Part shown: positions 39,312 to 52,642 of the stretch, piece after piece
Layout of the letters: each line of letters opens with the position of its first letter
How positions within the stretch are numbered: the stretch's first letter is position 1
The notes under the pieces: generated by a model
Told to the model about the DNA's origin: nothing
Database searches by the model: none
What the model saw: only the letters and a program-made list of their open reading frames with translations
Made by a program: the position numbers and the translations under genes
Source: Hanleya hanleyi
Lineage: Eukaryota; Mollusca; Polyplacophora; Lepidopleurida; Hanleyidae
Direction: 5' to 3'
DNA: 64,000 nt
NCBI GenBank assembly: GCA_036873755.1
Contig: JAVTVY010025271.1
Span: forward strand, 1 to 64,000

Positions 39312-41519
39312 TTACTCTTCATCAAAGTGATATGCGTAGTAATTTTTATAGAAGTACCGGTTGAGAAGTGCCTGTTTGAAGAATTTGTTGTAGAATGATT
39401 CAAGTAGTTTTAACATATCTGATATGAACTCTCTTGTAATCTTCAAGACTTTCATATCCACCTCTGTCCACACAATAAAGTGACACACACGTCGATGTGA
39501 AACCGCTAACTGTCCTTGAACTTGGTATAGTAATCATGCTTCCTGTCCAAACTCAATACATCACCATTTTTCTTCAGATAAGGTACAGTAGCATGATTAA
39601 TGACTTTTCTGTATGCCGTCTTGGGACATTTTACTTCTACGAGAGTAGAACACTTCATCTGGTGAGGCACCAATATACGGCTGCTTTGGATGAACAAATA
39701 ATCCACAAGGTGATACAGAAGTACCAAATGACTCTTCATATTTCTTCACAGCAACATTTTCAAATTTGCGCCCATGCTTTATTGCCGAAGTAGAGACTTT
39801 ACGAACTTCTGTGAAAGATGTAGCTAGCGATTTCTTATCAGTACGCTCAGTTGCTTTGCAAATTCTACCAAAATTGCTGGCTGTCAGACGAATCGCTCGC
39901 TCCTCCAACCAGACCCTGCTTTTGCCCTGCTTACGCGTTTTTGCCTCTAACTCTGAAGATTTGCTATATATAGCCTCTAAAAAAACCTCTGACTGTACTT
40001 CAGGTAGGTAGTCGTAATCTCTTTCCAGCGCATAAACATTTGCAGGATAATACAACTGCTTAAGACGGAATGCTGAACCCTTTCCTACAAAATTGAGACA
40101 TACATTGCGAACATAGTCCTGGTAGCCAGTCATTTTTCTGTACTTCATTGGACGGGGATCAAATCGAATGTCATCCTTGGTGGAAAGTTGAAGATCTTTC
40201 GCCATCACGGGAGATCCAATCTTCCGCTTTACGTGGTGAAATGACTGAAGTTTCTCTGTGCACGTAAACTCCGCTATCTGTGATTTGTTATCGGTAAATT
40301 TAGCAAGAATATATAAAATAGCACATACATGTTTAAAGTGGCCATTTGGGCCCATACCAGCAGCACATTCACATTGCGTTTCCTGAACACCACCACTCAA
40401 ATCCGAGCGAACATCCACTATGTACGAAACTGATTTCTTCATTTCCGCCCGGCATTCAGCTTTAAAAAAGCAGTCTTGACCTCGCCTGCTCCATCTGACA
40501 TACTTAACAAATTTTGCATCAGCAAGTTTATTAGATTTTTCATCAATGACCCGGTCAAATCCGTCCAAATAAACACTGGCATGTTCAAATGATACTGTTG
40601 TCACCTGAAATAGAATTAGAAGTCCATATGAATTGAAAAAAAAAATTGATAGTACACGTACAATTATTATATTTAAATTATACAAAATTATAAATACATG
40701 TAAAGGTGAATATGTGTGGCAAATGTTGTTAGGTAGTAAAAACAAATCATGTAGTCTAATATGACATCTGCATCAACAAGGACCAATCGGTAGGCCCTGT
40801 CATTATATTGACAAATAGATCAGACAGAAGATCACATAATCAATTTTGTATACATTCATTTAATAATTAGGGCACTAAAGAATGCACTAAATTATGGTCC
40901 TAAATAACCAACTTGATTCTTGTTGAAATGACAGGGTATGAATCTTGTACTGGTAAGTACCTTCGTTTCAGAATTCAAGTCCTTAAAATGTTCCCCTGAT
41001 GGAACATCCATAACATATTCCGGTTCCATGGGTACATCATCTTTAAAATTGTCATTCCTGTCATATGCTTCTAACCTTGCTCCTAAAAATTGATCAATGA
41101 GATTATGAGTATTAGATCAAAAAGCAAATCACACCACAATTGTGGAAATAGCACCATGTGATTTTGTCTTGTAGCACCAGTGAAAAATTCCCATCAATTA
41201 GTGCATAAACAACAACACCACCACATCGTGTGTAAATCAGGACTTTTTTTTCTCCCTGTCAGTATACTAATTTTATTTCAAAGAAAACAATCCGACTCGA
41301 TTGAGAACAAAAAAGAAATTATGCTCTACTTGCAAATACGCTTATAATCTGGATCGTCGGAAAATGGCACCTGTGTAATATTGAAACTTATATAATATAT
41401 ACATATTGCGTGAACTTACCTCTCCGCTACTTCATGTTTCCTACCCGACAACTTAGCATTTCTTTTCCTCAAATCTTCCCTCAGCTCATTCAATGACTTT
41501 CCTTCATATTTACTTGCCA
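39312..41519 (-). pseudogene. SAP-SWIM-YqaJ nuclease-like gene, frame-broken
   Basis: Three exons read leftward. Exon 1, 41519-41421, has ATG and a SAP DNA-binding motif (LNELREDLRKRNAKLSGRK), then a gtaagt donor. Exon 2, 41075-40962, completes the SAP helix. Exon 3 starts at 40604 after tttcag. Exon 3 has a SWIM-like zinc finger in which the second-pair Cys is replaced by Phe (NGHFKHVC). It then has a YqaJ-type exonuclease domain ('RLTASNFGRI', 'HGRKFENVAVKKYEE', 'YIGASPDE', then 'LVEVKCPKT' and 'YQVQGQLAVS'). The last two pieces are in other frames, with breaks at about 39,650 and 39,530. The stop of the final frame is at 39312. This is a decayed or mis-sequenced transposon or host nuclease gene. 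Confidence 0.75.
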
Positions 41520-42505
41520 TAATGCAGAATATTTGACACTGGCAACACTCGAAGTTTTGAAAAACCGCAGTCGCAGAAAAACTGCAGAACAACGGAAGAC
41601 AACTTTTGTCTAGCGAGTCCAGGTCCGACAGAACCCCTTGCGCCGCCTGGTGTGAAAACGAGTTGCAGTCCCTATTAGAATCATTTATTTACTAGAGTAG
41701 TCTCCCTTACCTTAGAGCATGTTCACAAGCAAGCACTCGGGAATGGGGCTGGTTGTAATTGAGGTTACGCGGAGTTGTCCCCCTTGTTCCACTAGGTTCG
41801 CTGCATGTCTGGGTAGTACCGCATGGCCTTGCTTCCGTTGCTGGTTTGAACGAAAACCGTTTGAAGGAGTTTGAAGTGACGATAGCAGATACAAAATAAA
41901 TGATTACACGTGAGTATACCACTTTCTGATAATGTTTTGGGGATAATTGATTGATTCATATCAAAAGGTAAATACATGTACGACTGACGTGTGAACTTGT
42001 TCAGATCAAGGAGAACGAAATAAGACATCTGGGCTGAACTGTCGAAAGATGGGCTATCCATAAATATCATACACATGCATGCTTAGCTTCTCTGACTTAG
42101 GCATTTATTTAGATCTATTTGCAATGGTATTCTACATAAATTTACGTTTTTTGTTAAAATAATTATATAGGAGTTTTAAAAAAGGTTCCTACTATTAAAA
42201 TAAGCTTATTGAGAAGAAGGAAAAAAAAATTACATCAGACATGGGAATTTTCCTTCAATATGCTAATTTCCGACTTTTTCATCAAAATTTTGGAAAATAA
42301 GTTGTCCTTTCTCTCTGAAATGCCCCAAAAATGCCATATTCCTGGTAGAAGTGAAAAATTATATACAAAACAGTGCAAGTCATAGAAGTTGAAATGTTCT
42401 TAGTGATGTAAATTTAATATAATATAATAAAATGCATCACTTACAATCACAGACTGTTTTTTTTCAGTCGCTAATTATTAGAATTTTTCTGGTAATTTTC
42501 AGGAC

Positions 42506-44150
42506 ATGAATTCAAATCTTTCTGAAGAAGTTTTGAAAACATGGAAGGTCAAAGATCTCCAGGACTGGCTATGTCATCATAATTTGAAGAAGAGTGGAAG
42601 AAAAGATGAATTAGTACAGCGAATAATTACTGTTGTTGATGGAGAGGAAACTGAAAGCAGTGACAACGAGACATTTGATGATGACACAGAAGAGGAGGAC
42701 TTGCCGCACCCTTCAACTTTACAATGTTGGGAGCCGCTTTCTCAACAAAGCATTCCATGTATTTTGGAAAGGGATATAGACAACTACTTTTTATACAGAA
42801 AAAAATCCAACAACTGGTGCAAAAGCAAAATTTCAGCGAAAAAGGCTAAGAAGTTTAAAAATGAAAAACAGGTGACTGATGTTGAGTGTCACTGCATGAC
42901 TGATCGTGATGTAGCCTTTTTCAAATGTAAAGTTAAACCCTCAATGAAAACAGTGTTCTGTGTCCCCGTGTCTGTTCCAGGGGGAACAGAAATTAAGAAA
43001 AAAACTTGCATATGAGACATATGTGTGTTTACTTCAAACTACAGGTAAAATACAATCTGCGCAGTGCAATTGCCCTGCTGGGGTAGCTGGTCTGTGTGCA
43101 CATGTGGGTGCACTTCTGTACTACTTGGTTGAAGTGAGAAATCCATGTACGTTAGCTGAATGTTCATGGATAAAACCAAGGCCAGTTAAACGGCAACCCA
43201 GTCCGAAACGTGTCTGCGAGATGAATTTCTCAAACACGGAGAATGTACACAAAAAAGCCTTTTCCGGATGTGAAGACCCAGACAAATTTCTGGAAGACTT
43301 ATTATGTGCTCTAGGTGAAGCAAATACAACTAGCAGTGTCCTGTACAAGACACTGAGAACATTTCCAGCTGACATTTCTAACATTTTGGACATTTATAAT
43401 CCCCCTTTCAATTACAGTGATTTTGTGAACTTGAAATGATACAGATTGTATTAAAACATTCCAAAGCTTTTTTGACAGTTTTGCTTTAACTGAAGATAAA
43501 TGCAGTCTGGTTGAGGAGGCAACACAAGGACAATCTCTAAATCAAAATTGGGTGAAGCTCAGGAGGTGTTTGTTGACTTCTTCCAATTTTGGAAAGGTGG
43601 TCAGCAGGCGCAGTGACACACCACCAGATGTGTTGGTTGGTGAATTGAGGGGATATAAACCCCCACCATCTGGGTTACCAGCTCTGAATTATGGTCTTCG
43701 TCTGGAGTCTGTGGCCAGGAAAGACTACGTCGAGAACCACAGAGATTATTGTGGGACTGATGTTAATGTAGTTGAAAAGGGACTGGTTATGAATCCAAAG
43801 TACCCATTCTTGGGGACTAGTGTAGACGGAATCGTTAGCTGTGCAGATTGTGGTCATGGCCTAATTGAAAAAAAGTGCCCCTATTCTAAAAGAGACCAAT
43901 CTCCTTTTGAGGCTTCAGCAGATCCAGCATTCTGTTGTACACAAGATGGGTCCCATGTGAAACTGAAGCCCAATCACCCATATTTTTATCAAGTGCAAGG
44001 TGGATTGGCCATCACTGGTCTTCAGTGCATGGGCTCATTTTGTAGTTTGGACACAAGAAGGGATTGCTGTTGACAAAATTGAATTCAATCCACAGTTGTG
44101 GGAACAGTTCATATTTCCTAAATTAAAAGCCTTCCTTTCCTTGCAGGAAA
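42506..44150 (+). pseudogene. Second SAP-SWIM-YqaJ nuclease-like gene, frame-broken
   Basis: ATG at 42506 lies just after an acceptor-like ttttcag. N-terminal SAP motif (VKDLQDWLCHHNLKKSGRK) at residues 14-45. An intact SWIM finger (CNCPAGVAGLCAHV) follows in the next frame. The YqaJ exonuclease follows in a third frame ('LTSSNFGKVV', 'YPFLGTSVDG', 'LIEKKCPYS', 'HPYFYQVQGGLAI'). The frame changes at a seven-A run (42998-43004), again at about 43,440-43,470 and again at about 44,035. No intron borders explain these changes. It is head-to-head with, but quite different in sequence from, the gene at 39312-41519. Confidence 0.75.
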
Positions 44151-44867
44151 CAAGCCTATGTTTATGTATACTATGATTGTCTTTTTGAATTTGGTGCTAA
44201 TACTGTTATGTGGAAAATGGAATAGGTCTTTGGATCATGGACGCGGATATTCTCTAATGGACGACGGCTGGATTATGAATGACGGACTAGACGCTTGTAA
44301 TTCTACATGAGAGCAATTATACCAGAAATGTTTTCGTCTCTTGTTCAACGGGGTCATAAATTATTTCCATGAGCTGGAGATGAGACAAGAGGTGAAATAA
44401 GAACATTTCTTGTATGCTTGCTGATTAATTTCCAGTATACATTTAAAGGTGACCAGAACTGGTTTAATGAACAGATGGTAATAGAGCTTAAACCTTTTGT
44501 TAATGTCGAAATTAGAGACCTGCCAACACGGACTGCCATTAGGCCAATTTGTCATGTACTAATATACCAACTCATTGAGCTTAAGCATCCCCTACATCCA
44601 ACCGTTGCCAGCCGGTGAAACGGTGGTCATCCGGTGGGGCTATTTTCGCAATACACGCAAGCTGGTGTTAACAATTTGGATTTCTTTCACGTCCTGTGAG
44701 GTTATGGGCAATATTAATGGATATTCATTCATGGAAAATAACAGTCTGACATTTTACGTAAAAAATTACGTAGCAGAACACATTGTACTTAAACATCATA
44801 CGAACACAGAGAGCGATGCTGTTTTCGAGCGAAATTTTGGTTTAAATTGTTCGTATCGCTAATAACT

Positions 44868-45160
44868 GACAGTGATCGGTACAGATTATCATGCGGAATT
44901 ATTCCATATTCAATGCTCTTTGTAGGTCACCCAAACTTCAATGAATTTAATTCGCATAATCACTGATATTATTGGAAAAAGTCGCACCATATGCATCTAT
45001 TCAGGCGGACAGCATCACCGTAGCCTGGATAGATGCACACGGTGTGACTTTATTATTATCAATGGTTACGCCAGTTAAATCCATCGAAGTTTGGGTGACA
45101 TACAAAGAGCGTTGAATAGGGTATAATTACGCATGATAATATGCATCGATAAGTGTCCGT
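44868..45160. repeat. Foldback element of about 290 bp
   Basis: The two halves are imperfect reverse complements: 'tcacccaaacttc' is answered by 'gaagtttgggtga', 'gtcgcacc...tgcatctat' by 'atagatgcacacggtgtgac', and 'attatcatgcg' by 'cgcatgataat'. The centre is near 45,015. It is a non-autonomous MITE-like element. Confidence 0.75.
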
Positions 45161-45169
45161 AATTGGCAA

Positions 45170-46420
45170 TAAGAACAGTTGAAAAACAAAACTTAGCTAG
45201 AAAACAGGATCACTCCTTGTGTTCGTACGATATGTTTAAGTACAAGGCGTACATGTACATATGGATAAAAAGCGGACATTAAGAAAGTATGTCACAGCTC
45301 TTCCATTTGACGCATCTTATTCGAAGACGGTTTTCGTTAATTAAAAAGTTTTGTTTGCTATTACATTCTGCAGTCAAACATGGTTATGGAAGATTATTGT
45401 ATTGGCTATACATCTGAACTATTTTCGTTATCCCCACGAGCACATAAAGGGTGTAAATCAATAGTTTTATTGTGTAAAATGGCTCACTTTTATATGGAGC
45501 TAAACATCTGGGAGGGGTTTTCCCCGTCTCTGATGACGCTGTATTTGGAAGGGAATCCCCGTAACTAGCCAGTCAAAGCTGTTTTTATATCTATAGCTAG
45601 GCTTCTTGGTTCTATGAAAGACTCAAGTTCATTGGATGAGTCGTAAGTGTGTATTTTCACCTTGGAAATAGTCATATGACGGGACAAGGTCTTCATATGC
45701 GCATGCGCACAAAACAATTTGTGGACCGCGTTTTTCCGTTAAGTTGTGGATGTCCCAGGCTGCGACACTCAGGCTGCCAAGGTTTGTTTATTTTGTTTGA
45801 ATTTCATTAACCTATCGATGTAGAGGAATCAGATATATGCCAAAGTTTTAAATGCATGTGGTAAACAAGATCAGTTGGGTATTTTAAAGCTTTATTAAAG
45901 GATTTTATATCCGAGAAGATAGGGTCAGTCAATTACGCTTGCATGGGGGCGACGGGCCCCACGCCACGCTGTACTGCGTACAGCATATGCTTGTAAATGT
46001 AGGATACATGTTATCCTGGTTCCTACCTCAGAGTCGGATAAATTCACTCGAAGGCATACAATCAATAAACCTCTCCCCCAGTTTAGTTTTATGCAAGGGT
46101 TGAAATATTCCAAACTTGCTCAAGGACAAGATACCGAAATATAATATTGATATTTCTATGACAAAGGGAAAATAGGGGGGGGGGGGACACAGCACATCAC
46201 ATGAAAAATTTTAGTTCCAATTATTAGAAGAGGGCAAAGTCTTTTCATAAATTACTGCAAAAAAAAAAAAAGTGAAAATGCACCATTAATATACCGAGCA
46301 AGAATTAATATCCCAAACGAGAAGTTATCCCTCTCTGTTTCACATGCTATTCTCTCTTTGATTACTCTTTCTCTCTCCTGGCCTTTGAAAGTCTTTCCAG
46401 CTCTATCTCTTGCTTTCTGT
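45170..46420. other. Non-coding host DNA
   Basis: I see no gene here. It contains a single atgcgcatgcgc NRF1-like site at about 45,697 and a poly-G run near 46,178. Confidence 0.5.
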
Positions 46421-46424
46421 CTGT

Positions 46425-46545
46425 ACCAGTAGAACCCCAGCCACCTGGATCTTAATTGTTGTAGGAGGCGACTAAGAAGGGTCATCATATATAGCTGAAA
46501 TATCGCTGAAAACGATGTTAAATCCTACTTCACTCACTCACACTC
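46425..46545. repeat. SINE-like element with (actc)n tail
   Basis: Shares 'ttgttgtaggaggcgact' and the tail 'atatcgctgaaaacgatgttaaatc...ctcactcac' with the segment that opens each 4.9-kb unit downstream. It is a dispersed short element of molluscan type. Confidence 0.6.
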
Positions 46546-47411
46546 CTGCATTATAATGTAAATTTAGATTTCTTTGCAATCGACTTTTGAAAAGTATGTT
46601 TAGTCACTGTTTGATGTTGGCTATATACATATAGCCAGTTAATAGCTATAATAGCCAATAGCAATTATGAAGGAGTAATGTTTTGTAGCCTCCCGGTGAG
46701 GGCTTCCTGGGATCTGGGATGTTGTGCACACTGCAGGTCTGGTAAGAATAGACCTCAGCTCCTCAGACCGCTTGTTGTAAGAGGCGACTGAGGCACCCAT
46801 GTGGTTCCCAGTGTGAAAAGAAATAGGACCCCACCTGTGTGGTTCCCGGATGTGACCAGGAATAGGACCCAACATTATATGACTCAAATATAGTGGAAAG
46901 CGACGTTAAATCATATTCACTCACTCACCTTTTCTCTAGGGTCATACCTAAGACTTAAAAAATGGAACTTGTTGCTCCCTCGCTTACGCTCAGTATTTAG
47001 AGGATAGAACAAGGACTGGTTCGCTCGGTGTCAGTATAATGTGACTGAGTGGGGTGTCATGTCTGCCTATGGCATGATATTTCAGTGGGACAGCACTATA
47101 AAATGGCAGCATTAGATCTGCTCTGTTACAAGTAGGTACCCCTGCCCCTCCCCCTCCCCTCCCTTCCCTTCCCCGACGTGATATAACTGAAAAAATGTTG
47201 AAAGCGACGTTAAACCCTATTCACTCACTCACTTCTAGGTTCGACACAATCTGTGTGAACTGAAAAAAGTGGACCGACCAGGTTTGCATAGCATGGCGGT
47301 CATTAACAATTCAGCGTTATGGATGTGTCAATTCGCTACTAGATCTGGCTATATACTGAATATCTACAACTCTTCAGCAAAAAAATTTAATTACATTCTT
47401 TATTTCAGTAG

Positions 47412-47765
47412 ATGCCACCAATTCTTCGACAGAGAGGAAGGCAAGATTACAAGCTTCTTGCATCTGGAATGCTTGATCGAGTTGGACGTCAATCATCAAA
47501 GCGGCCCAAACTAAAACGTCGGACATGGTACAGAGTTACAGTGTTGGAGGAAACTGAACAGTTCTTGTTTGTACATTGGATTGGTTACCCAAATTCTGCC
47601 AATTCGTGGGTGCAAAAGGCTGATGTAACAGACTTGGAAAATGAAAATTCGCTCGACCACTTCTGTCACCAGGTAAATGTCGCAGTGAAGGAAAATTTGG
47701 CAACTCGCAGGAAGGTCGACACAAAAGTGAGGGTAGCAGTACCCATTACACCTAGAGCTTACAGG
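47412..47765 (+). CDS. Chromo/Tudor-like ORF, copy 1
   Basis: The ATG lies 3 bp after an acceptor (tttatttcag). About 118 codons run to a likely donor (tacag/gtttgt); the ORF as read through ends at 47897. A basic N-part (RQRGRQDYKLLASG, SSKRPKLKRRTW) is followed by 'YRVTVLEETEQFLFVHWIGY' and 'SANSWVQKADV', the strand order of a chromo-barrel or Tudor-knot fold. The downstream pieces at 47881-48081 ('WYGFVPHVSIFMGIV') and 48175-48432 look like further exons of the same gene, with frame breaks. It is likely part of the transposon-like unit. Confidence 0.45.
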
Positions 47766-48589
47766 TTTGTTTTCATGATTGCCTTTGTTGTTCCTCTTTC
47801 TTGTTTTCTGCCCCTTCTGCATATTATAGCGATCGTTTTGTCTGTACATCTGTCTGTCCGGGAAATGTTGTCCAGGCGATATGTCGGGTGTTTTTGATGG
47901 CTGGAATCCGAAAATTGACAGTAACGCTGCTTATATATTTGTTGTTGTGCACTGGTATGGTTTTGTCCCACATGTTTCAATTTTCATGGGTATAGTCACC
48001 TGTGCTGATGCACCACAAGCCATTCTTGTCCGGTCAATATCTCTGGTGCCTGTGCCTAACACATGGTATATGTACATTTGAACTCCATAACCTGCCTCCA
48101 AATGAAAGATAAAAGAAATTAATGGTAATATGGTATGTCTGTTTTATTGAACTTTCAGGTTATTCCTAAGGAATTTGGGCCGCAAGCATAGGGGAAACAC
48201 TGTATACTGGCCTTACACCCCAGATAACCTGTCACTGATGTTGGGAGGACATTGGTATACAGGAACTGTCAATCCAAATGGAGACACTGCATTTGTCTTT
48301 GAGGATACCCTTAAGTTTTACGTCACAGAGAGGCGTCCGCTCATAGAGTACAACAGAGGACAACGTGTTCAACTTTTCAGAGGGCAGGTGTTTATTTTGA
48401 CATTCATAAAAGGGTTGCGACGCATTATTTAACATGTTTAATGTGAATTATTTGCTGTTGAAGCGTATCTACATGCAGGGGTCAAAATAGGTCAAAATTT
48501 TGTTGGTTTTTCCTTCAGGGGTTGAAATAGACCAAATTTTGGGTTTCTTTTTTTACTTCCAACTTTTCCCCATATCATCCCTATAAAGC

Positions 48590-50250
48590 ATGGCACAAGA
48601 ATCAACTGAATGTGTCACATTTGCAGAAAATAAATTAGAGTTGTATTGTATTGAAGGGCTGCAAGTTAGTGCAAAGGTTGTTTCAGAAGTTGTTGCACTG
48701 ATATGTAAGAACCATGGCATAGATATATCCACCGTAGATCTAAAAAAATGTGTCCAATGTCTGTCACCAAATTTAAAATATCTGTCCAGGTTAGTCACTG
48801 GGATAAGAGGTGGGAGGCAGAGGCAAATAATGTTGGATCGTTTCAAATCCAAGAACCTGATTGTAAAAGTTCACCTAAAACATAGACAAAGTTCTGATGA
48901 TACAGTTAGGAACTTGCAGCAGAATTTAGATCTAAAAAAACAAGAATTACTTGACACTTCCAAACAAAATAAAGATCTGAAGCAACAGGTGACTAGATTA
49001 AGTACGAAGCTGCTCTCTAAAGCATCATGTGCATGTAGGCGCTCCAGTTAGAAAAGTCCATCTAAATGTTCACCCCGACAGAAGAGACGCCATAGACGTA
49101 AACTTGAAAATGATGTTAGAGATGCTTTGGAGTTCTTGGGATATGAGAAACTTGAGCCGCTTAGTGTGACTGTTAGGAGACCTGATGGGTCTATTGAAAA
49201 TATTAAACTTGATCGACATAGAAAGTTAGATGACGGGAAATTGGATGACATACTCATGTTGTTATATGTCAAGGACATTTACAACATTTCCAACAAAGCT
49301 TTTCATGAGTTAAGCATGGCAAGTGGTACTCTTCGAAAAAGCTACAAAATTAAAGAAAGAATAAGGCTTCTCAATGAAACATTTTGTATTACCCCAGTAC
49401 CAGAACCAGGTATTGGAGTACAACAGAGTATATTTGACACTTTGCCTGAGAAAGTTAAGCAACTGTCTGAAAACACTCGTGTTAAGGAAAAGCATGAAAT
49501 TCATGTGAGAGTCAGTGGCGATGGCACTACATGTGGAAAACGGCTACATTTAGTTAATTTTACATACACACTGATTGATGCACAGACAAATAATAGTTAT
49601 AAGGGTAACCATTATCTGGCCATTGTGAAGGCAAAAGAAAAGTATGACGAGCTTCAAACTGCGCTGTCTGATACAATATTGGATTTGAAAAAGTTGAGTG
49701 AGGAGGGTCTAACAGTGGACAATGTTCACTATAGAGTTGTGCTTTACATGACTGGGGATTTGAAGTTTTTAAATCTAGTCTGCGGTATTGAAGGGTGTTC
49801 ATGTACATTCAGCTGTGTCTGGTGCAAATGCTCAAAAAGTGATAGATTTGACATGAAAAAATCTGGCCACTCCTTGATCCTGAGAAAGGAAGAACCGTAG
49901 CACATATTAGTCGCGCATGTACAGAGAAACAAAAAAACAAACGCTTTAACTGTCAGTTTCCTCCAATGTTTCCCTTCATTCCACTGGAAAGGGTAGTCCC
50001 TGATATTCTCCACGCATTCCTTAGAATTGGTGACCAATTGGTCAACAAACTCATTTTTGAGTTGAGACAGAAAGACAACATCACAGAAGCAAAAGTAAAG
50101 ACATCCACTGACATCTCAAAGTGTCAAAACATCCAAAAATTTGAGGAGTTTGTGAGGAATTTTGGTATTCCCAGTTTTAGCTTCCAGGTAGATAGAGACA
50201 CTAGAATGTTCAAATATCGGGATTTCACGGGGCCGGAACACTGCGCTTAA
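48590..50250 (+). pseudogene. Transposase-like gene, copy 1 (one in-frame stop and one frameshift)
   Basis: ATG 48590 opens a coiled-coil N-part (LQQNLDLKKQELLDTSKQNKDLKQQ) that meets TAG at 49049-49051. The same frame then continues with 'VRVSGDGTTCGKRLHL', 'GNHYLAIVKAKEKY', 'CGIEGCSCTFSCVWCKC' until a six-A run near 49,857 shifts the frame and ends it at 49900. The rest ('ERVVPDILHAFLRIGDQLVNKLI') is open at 49966-50250. The acidic GDGT, the Cys/His cluster and the H-x-FLRI segment suggest an RNase-H-fold transposase of a poorly described animal family. Confidence 0.6.
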
Positions 50251-52288
50251 ACAAATTATGCAGAAACAGAGTAGAATGGAAAAGCTGGAGATCACTTGCA
50301 AGAGGAAGTTAAAATTTGAAAGCAAAGCTTGTGTTGAATGTGGGAAGAAAAAACACAAGAAAAGTACCTGTAAGCAATTCAGATCAAACAAAGAAAATGA
50401 TGGAAACTGTTTCTAAAGGGAAGTAGAGATTGACTTTTTTAGAAAGGTGAGTTGTCTCACCTTTATTATGGGATGTAGAAAATTTCTGATTACAGGACTG
50501 TCTGGAGTACGCGCATAAAATTCGTTCCAAATTGTTTATTCTTTCTCAGACCAGAATAGTTATCCTTCAGTGGTTGACAGGCTTTGTAGGCTATACTTAG
50601 CATGTACTTGATCCCTTACCTGTTAACTGTTTTCCTTCAAGATATCAGATTAATATGCACTAAAGTATGGAAGCCTGCTATTTTCACGCTTCCAATGATA
50701 GACCTCAGCTCAGAGAAATAAAGTTCAGTGGACAACGTGTACATGTGTAAAGAGCTGCCCTACCATAGCTCTAGGGGATGTACATGTATCTATGCTAGGT
50801 CTAGGTCATCACATGGACTTGTGTTAGAAATATCTGTGCATGTATGTAGTGAAAATTAATAAATCAATTGAATTTAAACTTAGAAATAATACTACATGTA
50901 TCTGACATGTCTGAGAACTGAAATATTTTGCCATTTGTTGTTTCATGCACTCATGTGTTAATACTTTCATTCAGTGCCAATACTGGGTGTTTATGTATAT
51001 ACCACTACATAAGACATGTAAGAATCGGCCAGTTTTCCATGTGTTTTTCAAACAAATAGATACTATTTTGAATTGAAACTCATGGGAAAGAAATCTGCTA
51101 CTCAAGAAGCAGCTACAATGTATTCTTCTGAGTTTTACTGTCTTTACTATTGCAGCCAGTCAATTGGTAGTCTCTGAAAATGATACTCGGGTATCACAAT
51201 CAGTTAAAAACGTTTTTCCTGTAAGCCAAAAGTTACAAAATACTGCATGTAATTTACAATGTAAGTACAATTCTATAAATTGTCGAATATTGCTGCGAGA
51301 TTAAAACAGTAATTTGTTGATGATTGATTCATTTGATGATGATTTTGATAAAATGATTCACTTGTGTGAATTTTGTTTCAAACCTCTGTTCATGAATTAC
51401 TGGATAAAACAGTCCTCGAATTGTGTAAAATTTGGATTATTCTTGCTGGAGAAATGTTATTGTGAAACAAAGTGAAGGTCTGTTCAGATGGGTATTAAAT
51501 GACCCCACTTAATATGCATTACAGAAGTGCCAAAATACAGTATGAAGGAGTAATGTTTTGTAGCCTCCCGGTGAGGGCTTCCTGGGATCTGGGATGTTGT
51601 GCACACTGCAGGTCTGGTAAGAATGGACCTCAGCTCCTCAGACCGCTTGTTGTAAGAGGCGACTGAGGCACCCATGTGGTTCCCAATGTGAAAAGAAATA
51701 GGACCCCACCTGTGTGGTTCCCGGGTGTGACCAGGAATAGGACCCAACGTTATGATATGACTCAAATATAGTGGAAAGCGACGTTAAATCATATTCACTC
51801 ACTCACCTTTTTTCTAGGGTCATACCTAAGACTTGAAAAATGGAACGTGTTGCTCCCTCGCTTACGCTCAGCATTTAGAGGATAGAACAAGGACTGGTTC
51901 GCTCGGTGTCAGTATAATGTGACTGAGTGGGGTGTCATGTCTGCCTACGGCATGATATTTCAGTGGGACAGCACTATAAAATGGCAGCATTAGATCTGCT
52001 CTGTTACAAGTAGGTACCCCTGCCCCTCCCCTCCCCTCCCTTCCCTTCCCCGTCGTGATATAGCTGAAAAAATGTTGAAAGCGACGTTAAACCCTATTCA
52101 CTCACTCACTTCTAGGTTCGACACAATCTGTGTGAACTGAAAAAAGTGGACCGACCAGGTTTGCATAGCATGGCGGTCATTAACAATTCAGCGTTATGGA
52201 TGTGTCAATTCGCTACTAGATCTGGCTATATACTGAATATCTACAACTCTTCAGCAAAAAAATTTAATTACATTCTTTATTTCAGTAG

Positions 52289-52642
52289 ATGCCACCAATT
52301 CTTCGACAGAGAGGAAGGCAAGATTACAAGCTTCTTGCATCTGGAATGCTTGATCGAGTTGGACGTCAATCATCAAAGCGGCCCAAACTAAAACGTCGGA
52401 CATGGTACAGAGTTACAGTGTTGGAGGAAACTGAACAGTTCTTGTTTGTACATTGGATTGGTTACCCAAATTCTGCCAATTCGTGGGTGCAAAAGGCTGA
52501 TGTAACAGACTTGGAAAATGAAAATTCGCTCGACCACTTCTGTCACCAGGTAAATGTCGCAGTGAAGGAAAATTTGGCAACTCGCAGGAAGATCGACACA
52601 AAAGTGAGGGTAGCAGTACCCATTACACCTAGAGCTTACAGG
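52289..52642 (+). CDS. Chromo/Tudor-like ORF, copy 2
   Basis: Nearly identical to copy 1 (one Val/Ile change near residue 105), with the same acceptor and donor. The further pieces at 52758-52958 and 53043-53285 are as in copy 1, but with the 18 bp missing from copy 1. Confidence 0.45.

Larger units (their letters stand above)
46666..51540. repeat. 4.9-kb tandem unit, copy 1
   Basis: Head-to-tail with copies 2-4 at well over 95% identity. It starts with a SINE-like segment (to about 46,930, tail 'gcgacgttaaatcatattcactcactcac'), followed by a second 'cgttaaaccctattcactcac' tail near 47,210. Then come a chromo-like ORF, short ORFs and a transposase-like ORF, and 1.1 kb of AT-rich non-coding DNA. 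Unlike copies 2-4 it lacks about 18 bp near 48,187. Confidence 0.92.

Noticed and set aside
47510..48435. Minus-strand ORFs in the 4.9-kb units (for example 112 codons)
   Set aside because: Antisense shadows of the chromo-like exons; composition and position follow the + strand gene.
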